NCBI RefSeq assembly: GCF_030409685.1
Contig: NZ_JAUFQJ010000007.1
Location: 434,001 to 498,000, forward strand
Direction: 5' to 3'
Length of the DNA: 64,000 nt
Source of the DNA: Ferruginibacter paludis
GTDB lineage: Bacteria > Bacteroidota > Bacteroidia > Chitinophagales > Chitinophagaceae
Made by a program: the position numbers and the translations under genes
The notes under the pieces: generated by a model
Database searches by the model: none
Seen by the model: the letters and a program-made list of their open reading frames with translations, nothing else
Told to the model about the DNA's origin: nothing
Shown here: positions 26,349-35,585 of the stretch, in pieces
Layout of the letters: the number at the start of each line of letters is the position of its first letter
Numbering within the stretch: the stretch's first letter is position 1

Positions 26349-26993
26349 TTATCGCAGATGCGGTTTTTTGCTAACAAATAATTCCTTACCAAACACCAGC
26401 ATGTCAGGAACAACCAGTGCCAGTACCAGAAGAAGCCAGAGGAAATGTCCGAAATCATTGATAGTGGGGCTTTTCATAAATAGTTGCATGGGGTTGTATA
26501 TCCTGGAAGTTACAAAAACCAATGTAACACCGTAGCTGCGGGCCGCCCACATTTTGTGAATGGTTATCTGCCGCCTGGAAGCTGCCAGCCAGGCCATTGC
26601 TGCAGTAATTGCCCACACCAATGCCTGTGTGATATTCTCAAAAACAAAAGTTTCGTTGGCACCGGGAATACGATGATATATATTGAGCATAATAGCGAAT
26701 GGCATCGCCAGTAAAATAGCGAAGATGTAAATTTTACCGAGTTTTTTATGCAGTGCCAGGTTGTTCCTGCGCAGCGTAGTGGAGAATTGGAACGGACCAA
26801 TTACCAATGCAATCATTCCCATTATTCCATGCGGCACCAATAACCACGACATGGATTTGTACCGGGCCAAATCGGAAGCACCGGCACTCCACAAGTACAA
26901 AACTTCCTGTACAACGAGTACATACAGTGATAATAGTGCAAGGATGGAGAACAGGAATACTCTTGGCTTGTTTAATGTAGTTAGACTTATCAT
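26349..26993 (-). CDS. DUF2306 membrane protein (copy 1)
   Basis: A 214-residue integral membrane protein with about six transmembrane helices. It matches DUF2306: PHGIMGMIALVIGPFQFSTTLRRNNLALHKKLGKIYIF and ITIHKMWAARSYGVTLVFVTSRIY. The two conserved His-containing motifs (H-K-x-x-G-K-x-Y and H-x-x-W-x-x-R-S-Y) are shared with the second copy at 46979-47623. Function is unknown; conserved intramembrane histidines could bind heme or metal, which is inference. It lies 18 bases upstream of the M20 carbamoylase-like gene. Confidence 0.82.
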   Translation of the reverse strand: MISLTTLNKPRVFLFSILALLSLYVLVVQEVLYLWSAGASDLARYKSMSWLLVPHGIMGMIALVIGPFQFSTTLRRNNLALHKKLGKIYIFAILLAMPFAIMLNIYHRIPGANETFVFENITQALVWAITAAMAWLAASRRQITIHKMWAARSYGVTLVFVTSRIYNPMQLFMKSPTINDFGHFLWLLLVLALVVPDMLVFGKELFVSKKPHLR

Positions 26994-27073
26994 GATTAAA
27001 ATTTTATTTAACTATTTATTTTGATGACTGGTATTTTATTTAATGTACCGTTACTCTTGTCCGGAAAGTTCCG

Positions 27074-27742
27074 TTACTTGATTTCAAAAAGAATCATTTC
27101 GATATTGCTTTTTTCTGATGCTGAAAAATAAAAAGCGGTAGCAGGTTTGATGTACAAATATTTGCCCGCTTCTATTCTTGTTGTTTTATTGGTTGTATTG
27201 TTATGGAAAATAATCCTGCTTCCACTAACCAGTTCTGCTATCAACGGCCCACGGTCTTTAATCACTCGCTGATTAAAATCGGTTGTTGTCAACCGGTATG
27301 CAATGGCTTTTTCATTTTCAAATTCCACCGCAAACGGTAGACGTTGTACGCCGGAAGCAGTGCTGTTGTATGGAGCTAATAACTCAATATCATTTACATG
27401 AAAAACAACGGTATCGCTATTGCAAACCCTGTGTACGAGTGGATCGGGTGTGAAAGACCGATACCAGGCGGTACCAGCTTTTGATCGTGCTGCGATGCTC
27501 CACGCTGAGTCTTTTATTTGTGTACCTGTGATGGTATTACTTAGTATTACAAAGACCGAGGGTGTTGCATGAATATGAAACAAGGTCGTATCTCCAGGTG
27601 GTAACCACACATCCAGCAGGCGGATATATTTGTTTTGTAAAACGGGATGGTGTCTTGGTTCTTCTCTTACCTGAACCTGCGCTGCCAACTGCAGAGCATA
27701 AAAAAACACCCATAGCAACAGTGCGATTGTTTTAATTTTCAT
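27074..27742 (-). CDS. Exported cupin-like protein
   Basis: A 222-residue protein with signal peptide (FYALQLAAQ). The N-terminal half has a cupin pattern, VWLPPGDTTLFHIHATPSVFVILSN, with the HxH metal pair but no obvious following glutamate, and a second half-barrel ends in RIEAGKYLYIKPATAFYF. This looks like a bicupin or degenerate cupin sensor/isomerase in the periplasm. I do not recognise a named family. It lies 9 bases downstream of the first DUF1624-type gene and likely shares its transcript. Confidence 0.6.
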   Translation of the reverse strand: MKIKTIALLLWVFFYALQLAAQVQVREEPRHHPVLQNKYIRLLDVWLPPGDTTLFHIHATPSVFVILSNTITGTQIKDSAWSIAARSKAGTAWYRSFTPDPLVHRVCNSDTVVFHVNDIELLAPYNSTASGVQRLPFAVEFENEKAIAYRLTTTDFNQRVIKDRGPLIAELVSGSRIIFHNNTTNKTTRIEAGKYLYIKPATAFYFSASEKSNIEMILFEIK

Positions 27743-27751
27743 TTTTTTATT

Positions 27752-28948
27752 TTATAGGTAACTCAGCCACCATTTTTCTTTGTGGTTGCTTTTATAACGA
27801 TCATACCATTTACACAAAGGATATAACAGCACTACTACCAGTAACCAAACCAAATAAGTTCCGGCCAGTGAGAATCCGTAGCCTGTCAACCAGGGATTGT
27901 CTTTTGCATTTTGCATCGTTGTAAAAATCATCTGTGTCCATGGCCTGCCACTTGCCACCACAGCAACAATCGCCAACAGGTGAATCAGAAAAAGATGGAG
28001 GATGTAAAAAAACAACGGTACACGGCCATATACAATGGTGATTTGCCCGAAACGACTCAGCGGTTTTTCAAGCAATGCCAGCGCAATCAATGCAGGCCCT
28101 AAAGTCATTAACGTATAAAGCAGTGATGGGGGGTATTTGGTAGCATTTAAAAAGGAACAAACCGTCATAATGAAGGAGGGCTGCACTTTCCAGGGTTGCA
28201 TATCTCCATATACATTGATGGCTCTTACCAACATAAAAACAGCAATGGCAGTGCTGCCAATGATCAGCAGGTATTTTTTTCGAACAGTCGTATCCATACT
28301 TTTTTTATACAATGCCCCAAAGCAATAACCCAGCATCATGGTGCTCAGCCATGCAAGGAGGGAGTAGCCGGTAGTGAAAAAGTGCCCGCCAAAATTGAAC
28401 CGTTTGCGTTCGTGCAATTCTGCCAATAAAAAATCAGAAAAACTGTTGCCCGTTACATGTAGGTTGTCAAATAAATTATGCGTAAATAATATAAGGAGCC
28501 CCGACGCTAAAATTATTTTGGGTGGCAGGTAAATCAAGGCGCTCATGCACACCATCGAAAGTCCCAATATCCAGATCACCTGCAGTCGAAAAGTGGGGTA
28601 GTGCGGATTGAAATTCCAGGCAAAGCTGATCACCGATACTTCCAGCAGCATCAGCCACAGGCCACGCTTTAGTAAAAATGCCGAGAGTGCTGATTTTGTT
28701 TTTCTTTCTCCCACCAAAAAGGCGGAAGTGCCTGCCAGGAACACAAATACCGGTGCACAGAAATTCGTGATCCACCTGGTGAAAAATACGGGTGCATTGG
28801 TTTGCGTAAGGTCGGTTGGATCGTACACAAAATTAGCTGCATGAAAATAATCCCGTACATGATCCAGCGCCATGATGACGATCACGATGCCTCTCAAAAG
28901 GTCAATCGATTCAATTCTTTTTTTGTTGCTGGTGAAGGGTTGTTGCAT
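27752..28948 (-). CDS. DUF1624/HGSNAT-like polytopic membrane protein (paralogue 1)
   Basis: A 398-residue membrane protein with about ten transmembrane helices, starting at the ATG at 28948 (a TTG codon directly before it is in frame but not needed). The N-terminal signature RIESIDLLRGIVIVIMALDHVRDYFH is that of the DUF1624/heparan-alpha-glucosaminide N-acetyltransferase-like clan, whose studied members move acetyl groups across membranes. The tail YDRYKSNHKEKWWLSYL is nearly identical in three other genes of this window. The conserved DHVRDYFH may hold catalytic residues. The acyl acceptor is unknown; the neighbouring exported peptidases suggest a peptide, amino-acid or envelope substrate, which is inference. 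Confidence 0.85.
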   Translation of the reverse strand: MQQPFTSNKKRIESIDLLRGIVIVIMALDHVRDYFHAANFVYDPTDLTQTNAPVFFTRWITNFCAPVFVFLAGTSAFLVGERKTKSALSAFLLKRGLWLMLLEVSVISFAWNFNPHYPTFRLQVIWILGLSMVCMSALIYLPPKIILASGLLILFTHNLFDNLHVTGNSFSDFLLAELHERKRFNFGGHFFTTGYSLLAWLSTMMLGYCFGALYKKSMDTTVRKKYLLIIGSTAIAVFMLVRAINVYGDMQPWKVQPSFIMTVCSFLNATKYPPSLLYTLMTLGPALIALALLEKPLSRFGQITIVYGRVPLFFYILHLFLIHLLAIVAVVASGRPWTQMIFTTMQNAKDNPWLTGYGFSLAGTYLVWLLVVVLLYPLCKWYDRYKSNHKEKWWLSYL

Positions 28949-29298
28949 CAAAGCTTCTTTAAATAATATTTTAGAATAATTAATTTAGTCCGCAAAGCCT
29001 TTCTCATCTGATGTAAGGGTTCAATTACTTTTTTTTCTTGATAAAAAAAAGGAACAAAAAAAATCAAGGCTGCAGAAAAAAAGCTAAAAATTTGAATGCT
29101 CGCCTAAAATGAAATTAGCTCAAGCAGCAGAATATAGCCAGGCTTATGTGCGACTTACGGGCTAATACCCATGCCAAACATTTGTAACATCAATTTCATT
29201 TTTTAACGGCAACCATTCAAATTTTCTTAACGCTTTTTTTCTGAGGCCGTTAAAGAATATGCGGCTATTCTTTAGTATCCTATAATTTTTTTTGATCG
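28949..29298. repeat. Imperfect long inverted repeat, MITE-like element
   Basis: The arm 29068-29116 and the arm 29192-29248 are imperfect reverse complements over about 50 bases, sharing GGC..CAGAAAAAAAGC, AAATTTGAATG, GCC and AAATGAAATT. About 75 bases of loop separate them. Outside the left arm a smaller inverted pair CTTGAT ... ATCAAG (29037-29067) flanks an A-rich stretch, and outside the right arm a perfect 9-bp hairpin TAAAGAATA / TATTCTTTA occupies 29251-29274. Such elements are widespread non-autonomous repeats in this phylum. No gene was found in the gap. Confidence 0.6.
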
Positions 29299-30621
29299 CT
29301 ATTTTTTGAATAATTCAAGCAGAGTTGTAGTGCCAATTACAGCACCCAGCGGAATGGCTGCCAGATCAACCTGGTAATTGCCGTTATGATTATAAAAAGG
29401 CGCACTCTTTCCTTCGCTCACCGCCTTTGCATACAGGTCGGGTTGTGCAGTGCCTACCCATATATAATCGCACAGTGTTTTATTATTGCCCAATACCAGG
29501 TGATTGAAATCTTCGGAACCCATGATAGGAGGCGTATCAGTAATGATTTTTTCAGGTGTCAGCAGGGGCGTAAGCGCTTTGTTTACTTTGGCAGACAATG
29601 CCGGATCATTCACCTGCGGGTACACACTGCCCTTCATTAAAATGGATGGATAGTTTTCTTTGGCGACGCCGTTCGCAACAGCAATGCCTTCGTTGATTCT
29701 TTTGATACCATCCAGCAAAACAGTTCTTATTCTTTCATTGAACCAGCGCAGGTTTAGTTTCACCACCGCAGATGCCGGGATCACATTGTTATCGCCACCG
29801 GAGTGGATGGCGCCAACAGTCAGCACAGCCACATCCTGCGCAGCAATGCTTCTGCTGACAATGGTTTGATACTGCAACACTGCATTGCAAGCCATTACCA
29901 CCGGGTCTTTGGTAAGTTCCGGTGTAGAGCCATGGCCGCCGATGCCGTAAAAAGTTACGTCCAGCTGATCACTGCCTGCGGCTCTTTCACCAGCACCGTT
30001 TTTAATGCTGCCTGTTGCAATGGGAGTGGTGTGCAGACCAAATAAATAATCAGGAACTGGTACACCTTTGTCATACATCTTATCATTGACCATTGCCTTG
30101 GCACCAGTCAGTGGTTCCTCTGCAGGTTGTGCCAGCATTACCAGCGTTCCCTTCCATTCGTTTTTTATAGACGCCATTATTTTGGCAACTTCCAGCAACC
30201 AGGTTACATGTGCATCATGGCCGCAGGCGTGCATTACGGGCACTTCCGTGCCGTCCACCTTCTTCATCGTTTTGGTGCTGGAGTAGGGTAGACCTGTAAT
30301 TTCTTTTACTGAATTACAATCCATATCGGCACGGTACATTACCACCGGGCCGGCGCCATTTTTTAAAATACCTACCACACCTGTTTTGCCAATTCCTGTC
30401 ATCACTTCATAGCCCAATGCCTTCAGTTCTTTTTCGATGATGGCGGATGTGCGCACTTCCATAAAACCGAGCTCCGGGTTCTGGTGAAGGTCTTTAAAAA
30501 TTTCCACCAGCCTGCCCGAATCAGCATAGGCCATTTGCTTTACCTGTTTGCTGACTTGCGCATGGAGCCCTCCTATGCTAAAGATCAGGATGGATAAAAA
30601 TGTAATGACTTTTTTGTTCAC
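29299..30621 (-). CDS. Exported M20D amidohydrolase (hippurate hydrolase-like)
   Basis: A 440-residue aminoacylase of the M20D group, which removes acyl groups from N-acyl amino acids such as hippurate. I place the start at GTG 30621 because it gives a proper signal peptide (VNKKVITFLSILIFSIGGLHAQ); longer readings run through a palindromic intergenic repeat. Motifs: LHQNPELGFMEVRTSAIIEKELKALGYEV, MYRADMD, MHACGHDAHVTWLLEVAKIM (metal Cys/His), LAQPAEEPLTGAKAM (catalytic Glu), FGLHTTP, the dimer domain ITFYGIGGHGSTPELTKDPV and GSEDFNHL. The metal ligands are all present. It lies downstream of two DUF1624-type genes on the same strand. Confidence 0.9.
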   Translation of the reverse strand: MNKKVITFLSILIFSIGGLHAQVSKQVKQMAYADSGRLVEIFKDLHQNPELGFMEVRTSAIIEKELKALGYEVMTGIGKTGVVGILKNGAGPVVMYRADMDCNSVKEITGLPYSSTKTMKKVDGTEVPVMHACGHDAHVTWLLEVAKIMASIKNEWKGTLVMLAQPAEEPLTGAKAMVNDKMYDKGVPVPDYLFGLHTTPIATGSIKNGAGERAAGSDQLDVTFYGIGGHGSTPELTKDPVVMACNAVLQYQTIVSRSIAAQDVAVLTVGAIHSGGDNNVIPASAVVKLNLRWFNERIRTVLLDGIKRINEGIAVANGVAKENYPSILMKGSVYPQVNDPALSAKVNKALTPLLTPEKIITDTPPIMGSEDFNHLVLGNNKTLCDYIWVGTAQPDLYAKAVSEGKSAPFYNHNGNYQVDLAAIPLGAVIGTTTLLELFKK

Positions 30622-30690
30622 GTGGTTGGTTTGAATGATGGAATATTGTGTAACAATCTGATGGCAAGCCGTTAATTTGAAATATTTCCT

Positions 30691-30799
30691 AACCCCGACG
30701 GCGGCTCCACGCCCCGTTGGCGGTTTTAAAGAATGGTGTTCAATTAAAACATTCGTTCTTTCCCAACCGCCGTCAGGGTTTATAACCGCTGACGGGGTT
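30691..30799. repeat. Cluster of four REP-like G+C-rich palindromic units
   Basis: Four related 14-16-base units alternate in orientation: AACCCCGACGGCGG (30691-30704), CCCCGTTGGCGGTT (30712-30725), AACCGCCGTCAGGGTT (30765-30780) and AACCGCTGACGGGGTT (30784-30799). The outer pair and the inner pair are mutual near-reverse-complements, so the whole 109 bases can fold into a long branched hairpin around an AT-rich centre. It fills the gap between the DUF1624-type gene ending at 30807 and the M20D start. Confidence 0.65.
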
Positions 30800-30806
30800 G
30801 TATGCT

Positions 30807-32000
30807 TTATAAATAACTCAACCACCATTTTTCTTTATGCGACTGCTTGTAACGATCGTATCGTTTGCAAAGCGGGAACAGGGCTACCACCACAAAGGCC
30901 CAGACAAGATAGACCACGATCAGCGGAAAGCCGTATCCCTTCAGGTCTGTATTGAACCAGATGGGTTGCCGCAGCATCCAGTTTTGCCAGGCTACACTGG
31001 TGAACAATCCCGACGCAATCATCGCCAGTAAATGTATCAGGTAAATGTGAATGAGGTAAAAGAACATCGGTACCCGCCCGTAGATGGAAATGATATTTAC
31101 AACGGTGCCTTGTAATTTTTCCATCCATGCCAGCGATATCAATGCGCTGCCCAACGTTACTAAAATATACAAGAGTGATGGCGGGTATTTGTTGACATTG
31201 ATAAAAGACAACAAAGTAAACAGTGGATTTTTTTGTGTGCTCCATGGAACAGGATCACCATACAGGTTGGTGAAACGGAGTATAATAAAAAGTAGGATGG
31301 CGGCTCCCCCGGTAATCAACAGTTGCTTTCTTCTTTTGGCTGCGTCATAGCCACTGGCGTACCATACACCAAGGCAATAACCCAACGGCATTACACCAAT
31401 CCAGGGTACCAGCGGGTAGCCTACCAGGAAAGCTTCCTTGTGCCAGTAAAAAAAGTTTTGCTCATGCAGCAGCGCCCAGCCAAATGCAGGCAGTGTGTTG
31501 CCGGTTACATGCGTTTTGTCCAGCAAATTATGACCTGCTACAATGAGGATGCAAACGGGCAAAATAATTTTTACGGGCAAATGAATCATTGCGGCCAGTA
31601 CAATCATGCTTACACCGAGTGCCCAGATGGTGACAAACAGAAAATTGGGAAATAAGATATTAAAATTCCAACCAAAATTAACGATGATCATTTCAAGAAA
31701 GATCAGCCACAGTCCACGTTTTAAAAGGAAAACGGACAACTCCTTTTTGGTTTTCTTCTGACCAATAAGATAGGCGGATGTACCCGCAAGCAGCATAAAT
31801 ATGGGTGCGCAAAAATGCGTGATCCAACGGGTAAGGAATATGGGGGCACTTGTTTTGGAAAGATCCAGCGGATTGTATAAAAATGAACTGGCATGAAAAT
31901 AATCCCGAACATGGTCAATCGCCATAATGATCATGATCAATCCACGCAGCAAATCAATTGAGTTGATTCGTTTTTGATTGTTGGACAAAGAAGCTTGCAT
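30807..32000 (-). CDS. DUF1624/HGSNAT-like polytopic membrane protein (paralogue 2)
   Basis: A 397-residue membrane protein, paralogous along its full length to the copies at 27752, 32040 and 38981. N-terminus RINSIDLLRGLIMIIMAIDHVRDYFHASSFLYNPLDLSKTSAP, first-loop TRWITHFCAPIFMLLAGTSAYL and tail YDRYKQSHKEKWWLSYL. About ten hydrophobic segments alternate with short loops. This copy has LHEQNFFYWHKEAFLVGYPLVPWIGVM in the middle, as in paralogues 3 and 4 but unlike paralogue 1. It lies 39 bases downstream of paralogue 3, making a tandem pair. Likely acyl- or acetyl-transferring membrane enzyme by family; substrate unknown. Confidence 0.85.
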   Translation of the reverse strand: MQASLSNNQKRINSIDLLRGLIMIIMAIDHVRDYFHASSFLYNPLDLSKTSAPIFLTRWITHFCAPIFMLLAGTSAYLIGQKKTKKELSVFLLKRGLWLIFLEMIIVNFGWNFNILFPNFLFVTIWALGVSMIVLAAMIHLPVKIILPVCILIVAGHNLLDKTHVTGNTLPAFGWALLHEQNFFYWHKEAFLVGYPLVPWIGVMPLGYCLGVWYASGYDAAKRRKQLLITGGAAILLFIILRFTNLYGDPVPWSTQKNPLFTLLSFINVNKYPPSLLYILVTLGSALISLAWMEKLQGTVVNIISIYGRVPMFFYLIHIYLIHLLAMIASGLFTSVAWQNWMLRQPIWFNTDLKGYGFPLIVVYLVWAFVVVALFPLCKRYDRYKQSHKEKWWLSYL

Positions 32001-32039
32001 TGGTATGTTGGTTGATTGAATAAAAATTTATTTGCTTTG

Positions 32040-33239
32040 TTATAAATAACTCAGCCACCATTTTTCTTTGTGACTGGTTTTATACCGGTCATATTTTTTA
32101 CACAACGGATACATAATGGCTACGATGGCCAGCCAGATTAAATATACTACCGGCAAACTAAATCCTTCACCGGGAACAATAAACAACAAAGGCACCTGCT
32201 GAGCTGCCTTCGCGACGTCCTGCATATTGTGCCCCCTCGCAAAAAATACGATCATTGCCACCACGTGCGCCAGAAAGAAATGAACTACATAATAGAAAAA
32301 AGGAACCCTGCCGTAGATCCTCACCAAACTGGTAAAGCGGTTTTGAATACCTTCCAAATAAGACAGAACAATCAGTGCTGGTCCGACGGTGACGCACATG
32401 AACAATAAAGAGGGCGGGTATTTCTGAAGGTTGATGAAAGAAAGAAAAGTATCCAACCAGGTATTTTGCTTACTCCACTGAAATGGATTACCATACACGT
32501 TGACAAACCTGACCAGGACAAAAAATAAAATAGTAAAGACACCTATCCTCAACAATATTTTTTTACGTTCATCCGCACTGTAGTTGGAAGAGAAGAACGT
32601 ACCGGTACAATAGCCCAATATCATTAAGCCCGTCCATGGTAAAAATGGATACAGCACAAGCAGTATATGTCCCGGAGCAAATGGCATTACTCCGCCCACC
32701 CGGTGCAGGAGGCTGTATAAAAAAGAGGGTTTAAAACCGGGGGCTGCTTCGGGTATATCCAGCAGGTTATGCCCCAGCACTATTACCAACCCTATGGTAA
32801 GTATAACAGGGAATGGCAGGTAGATCAGCAAACCCAGTATCATCATACTGATACCAATCGCCCAGATTACTTCCAGGAAAATAATATTGTACAATGGATT
32901 TAACGTAAACACAAAAGAGAGGATAATCGCTTCCGCAATAATGAGCCAAAGTCCTCTCTTGATTAAGAAGGAACTCAATTCTTTTTTGCTTTTTTTAAAG
33001 GATTGTAAGTAGCAGGAAAGTCCGGATAGAAATACAAATGTGGGCGCACAAAAATGAGTGATCCACCTGGTAAAAAATAATATAGGAGATGCAGAGGGTA
33101 CGGCTAAGGGATCGCCGGTGTTGGCTGCAACATGAAAAAAATCCCTGGTATGATCCAGCGTCATGATAACCATCACAATGCCCCGCAGCACATCAATGGA
33201 GTCAATTCTTTTCTGCGATGCAGCAAGTGGCTGTTGCAT
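32040..33239 (-). CDS. DUF1624/HGSNAT-like polytopic membrane protein (paralogue 3)
   Basis: A 399-residue membrane protein and first gene of a tandem pair. Signature RIDSIDVLRGIVMVIMTLDHTRDFFHVAANTGDP, where the histidine-aspartate motif is DHTRDFFH instead of DHVRDYFH, then TRWITHFCAPTFVFLSGLSCYLQ and tail YDRYKTSHKEKWWLSYL. The middle region GHILLVLYPFLPWTGLMILGYCTG matches paralogue 2. The copies differ most in the periplasmic loops, which fits acceptance of different substrates, but that is inference. No signal peptide; insertion is by the first helix. Confidence 0.85.
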   Translation of the reverse strand: MQQPLAASQKRIDSIDVLRGIVMVIMTLDHTRDFFHVAANTGDPLAVPSASPILFFTRWITHFCAPTFVFLSGLSCYLQSFKKSKKELSSFLIKRGLWLIIAEAIILSFVFTLNPLYNIIFLEVIWAIGISMMILGLLIYLPFPVILTIGLVIVLGHNLLDIPEAAPGFKPSFLYSLLHRVGGVMPFAPGHILLVLYPFLPWTGLMILGYCTGTFFSSNYSADERKKILLRIGVFTILFFVLVRFVNVYGNPFQWSKQNTWLDTFLSFINLQKYPPSLLFMCVTVGPALIVLSYLEGIQNRFTSLVRIYGRVPFFYYVVHFFLAHVVAMIVFFARGHNMQDVAKAAQQVPLLFIVPGEGFSLPVVYLIWLAIVAIMYPLCKKYDRYKTSHKEKWWLSYL

Positions 33240-33381
33240 ATTAGTTGGTTTTGGTATTGATTTTTAATCGGTTTTAAGTTACTTATTTTATTCAGTAAAT
33301 TGTAAAAGGTCAGCTGCATTTTTGAAAAACCGGTTCAATTTTTATGCACTATTTTTCTTTCTATCAATAGTGTCTTATTTG

Positions 33382-35481
33382 CTATTTAAATTTTCTAACA
33401 AAAAACTCCGCCACAGCCCCGTACACGGTTACTGCATTTTCCCATTTCATCCAGTGGTGGGTATCATCTGCAATCATGATGGTTTCGTAGGTCACATGCT
33501 GCTTTTCCAACCGGTTGATTATATCAACACTTTCATTAAATTGTACATTTCGGTCATCATCCGCATGGATGATTAACACAGGCGATTTCCATGTTTTCAT
33601 GTAAGGAATCGGGGAGGAGTACCAGGCTGTTTTGAGGGCTTTTTCCAGGTCAGGCGCTTTCTCATATTTCTCATTATAAGCCGTAAGTAAACCAGAACGG
33701 GATGCCCAGTCATGCACGCCGTGAATATCTACGCCGGCTGCAAAAAGTTTCGAATCTTTGGCCAGCGCCATGGCTGTTAAATAGCCACCATAAGAGCCAC
33801 CATAAATGCCGATTTTTTGGGCATCAACAAAGGTTTGTTTTCGCAGCCATTCGCCAGCAGCTTTAATATCAAGATATTCTGAAGCGCCGGCTTCGCCTGC
33901 ATTTTTTGCCTGGTGAAACTCATAACCATACCCGATACCCAGGCGGTAATTTACTGACAACACCACAAAGCCGAGGCTGGCCAGGTATTGGTTGCTTGCA
34001 TAGGCATTGCTATAATAATCGGAGTAGTGCCAGCCCAATAACATTTGTCTTGGCGGGCCGCCATGCACATACACAATAGCCGGTTTTTTACTGGTGCCAC
34101 CTGCAGGTAAAAATAAATCCGCATGCACCGTAACGCCATCAGCCGATTTAAAAATTACTTGTGTGGGGATAATCAATTTTTCCTTTGGAAAACTGGTTGG
34201 TATCAATTCTTCACCCATTAATTGAACAGCATTGTCGCTCTTACTTAATTGCATCACAGCAGGTAATGGTGGTCGCTGTGCGGTGGCGCTGATAAAGGCC
34301 AACGTATTGTTATCATTGATTAATAACGGTGTCCATTCAAGGCCACTGCCATTTGTCAGTACATGCATATCTGCTTTGTCAACACTTACTTTCGCAGCAT
34401 GCCTTCTTTCAATATCCAGTTGGCCGTTACCGGTGTTGGCACTGAAGGTCAGGTATTTTTTATCTGTACTTAGCGTGATATGCTCACACATAAAATTGCC
34501 CGGCGTCAATAGCGTTTCCTTACCACCATCCGCTGCAATAGAGTAGAGATGCGGCCATCCATCCTGGTAAGATAAAAATATGATCCTGTTATTGGCAGCC
34601 CAGTGCAGGTTGTAACCGCCTTCTGTTGTGGGTACAGAGCCCCGCAAGGTGGCGGGAGCTTTCCACAACAACGTTGCTTTGCCGCTTGCAATATCCGCGG
34701 TATAAATACTCCAGGGAATATGCTTTTGAACCAACAAAGAATCGGGTGCACCACCAGCGCCCGGTCTTCTGATAAACACAATACTTTTATTGTCGGGCGA
34801 CCAATGAGGTGTTTCATCAAAACTAAAGGAAGGCGCAATCCATTTGATGGGCGTTGCACCATTGGTATAAATGCCGATGATAGAATGATCATTACGATGG
34901 GCAACAAATAACAACAAACTATCACCTGCACTGTATTCCAGCAACCCAACGTTGCCCCTTGTTGTAAATAGATTCCTGGCAGCAGCACTGCCGTCAATGG
35001 GCGCCGCCCATGCCTGTCCGCCTTTTATGAAAGCTACTGTTTTGCTATCGGGAGAAATAACAGGGTCATCACCTTCGGATAAATATTTTGTTTCTCCACC
35101 ATCAAATGGTACACTGGCTACTTGCACATGAAAAGGATTTGTTTCAAATGAAGGGTTTAACGGTAAGCCATGATCCCAATTGGCACCATGATCGCCGCCA
35201 CGAACAAATACCACCCACTTGCCATCTGCTGAAATAGATACACTGGTAATTTCCTGCCCATCATCTTTTGAAAAACTGGTCAGTTTCCTGGGTTTGAATG
35301 CGGGGCCTTCTGCCACATATACATTGCGTTTTCCCTGCTCATCCAATGCCCAGGCTATTTTTGATCCACTCGAAGCAGCATGCAATTCGGTTGGGAAATT
35401 GTAGGCTTTAAAAGCTGCAAAGGGATTGGTCTGTGCAAGTAGCTGAACAGGTAATAGCACCAGCAGGAATATTTTTTTCAT
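33382..35481 (-). CDS. Exported S9 family prolyl-oligopeptidase-type peptidase
   Basis: A 699-residue exported peptidase with signal peptide (LLVLLPVQLLAQ). Residues of about 30-420 form a WD40/PD40-type beta-propeller (SADGKWVVFVRGGDHG, DDPVISPDSKTVAFIKGG, ETPHWSPDNKSIVFIRR) that gates access. The C-terminal alpha/beta hydrolase domain (about 440-699) has the oxyanion segment VYVHGGPPRQM, nucleophile elbow GIYGGSYGGYLTAMAL, an aspartate in IHADDDRNVQFNES and a histidine in ADDTHHWMKWENA. The triad Ser/Asp/His is complete. It resembles acylaminoacyl- or dipeptidyl-peptidases acting on short peptides. It stands alone between REP-like repeats and the DUF1624-type genes. Confidence 0.92.
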   Translation of the reverse strand: MKKIFLLVLLPVQLLAQTNPFAAFKAYNFPTELHAASSGSKIAWALDEQGKRNVYVAEGPAFKPRKLTSFSKDDGQEITSVSISADGKWVVFVRGGDHGANWDHGLPLNPSFETNPFHVQVASVPFDGGETKYLSEGDDPVISPDSKTVAFIKGGQAWAAPIDGSAAARNLFTTRGNVGLLEYSAGDSLLLFVAHRNDHSIIGIYTNGATPIKWIAPSFSFDETPHWSPDNKSIVFIRRPGAGGAPDSLLVQKHIPWSIYTADIASGKATLLWKAPATLRGSVPTTEGGYNLHWAANNRIIFLSYQDGWPHLYSIAADGGKETLLTPGNFMCEHITLSTDKKYLTFSANTGNGQLDIERRHAAKVSVDKADMHVLTNGSGLEWTPLLINDNNTLAFISATAQRPPLPAVMQLSKSDNAVQLMGEELIPTSFPKEKLIIPTQVIFKSADGVTVHADLFLPAGGTSKKPAIVYVHGGPPRQMLLGWHYSDYYSNAYASNQYLASLGFVVLSVNYRLGIGYGYEFHQAKNAGEAGASEYLDIKAAGEWLRKQTFVDAQKIGIYGGSYGGYLTAMALAKDSKLFAAGVDIHGVHDWASRSGLLTAYNEKYEKAPDLEKALKTAWYSSPIPYMKTWKSPVLIIHADDDRNVQFNESVDIINRLEKQHVTYETIMIADDTHHWMKWENAVTVYGAVAEFFVRKFK

Positions 35482-35585
35482 GTATGGTTTTGGGTCTTAT
35501 TATTTAAGAAATTTTGCTAGTAGTTTCTGAATTTTTTAATCATCTCCGAAACTTTCTTTCGTATTGTCATTTTCTTTATTCATTA

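Noticed and set aside
29109..29165. Short ORF MKLAQAAEYSQAYVRLTG in the loop of the inverted repeat
   Set aside because: Eighteen codons without context; more likely chance within a repeat loop.
30622..30828. N-terminal extension of the M20D amidohydrolase up to 30828
   Set aside because: The extension translates the REP-like repeat cluster and overlaps the DUF1624-type gene end; the GTG at 30621 starts a proper signal peptide.
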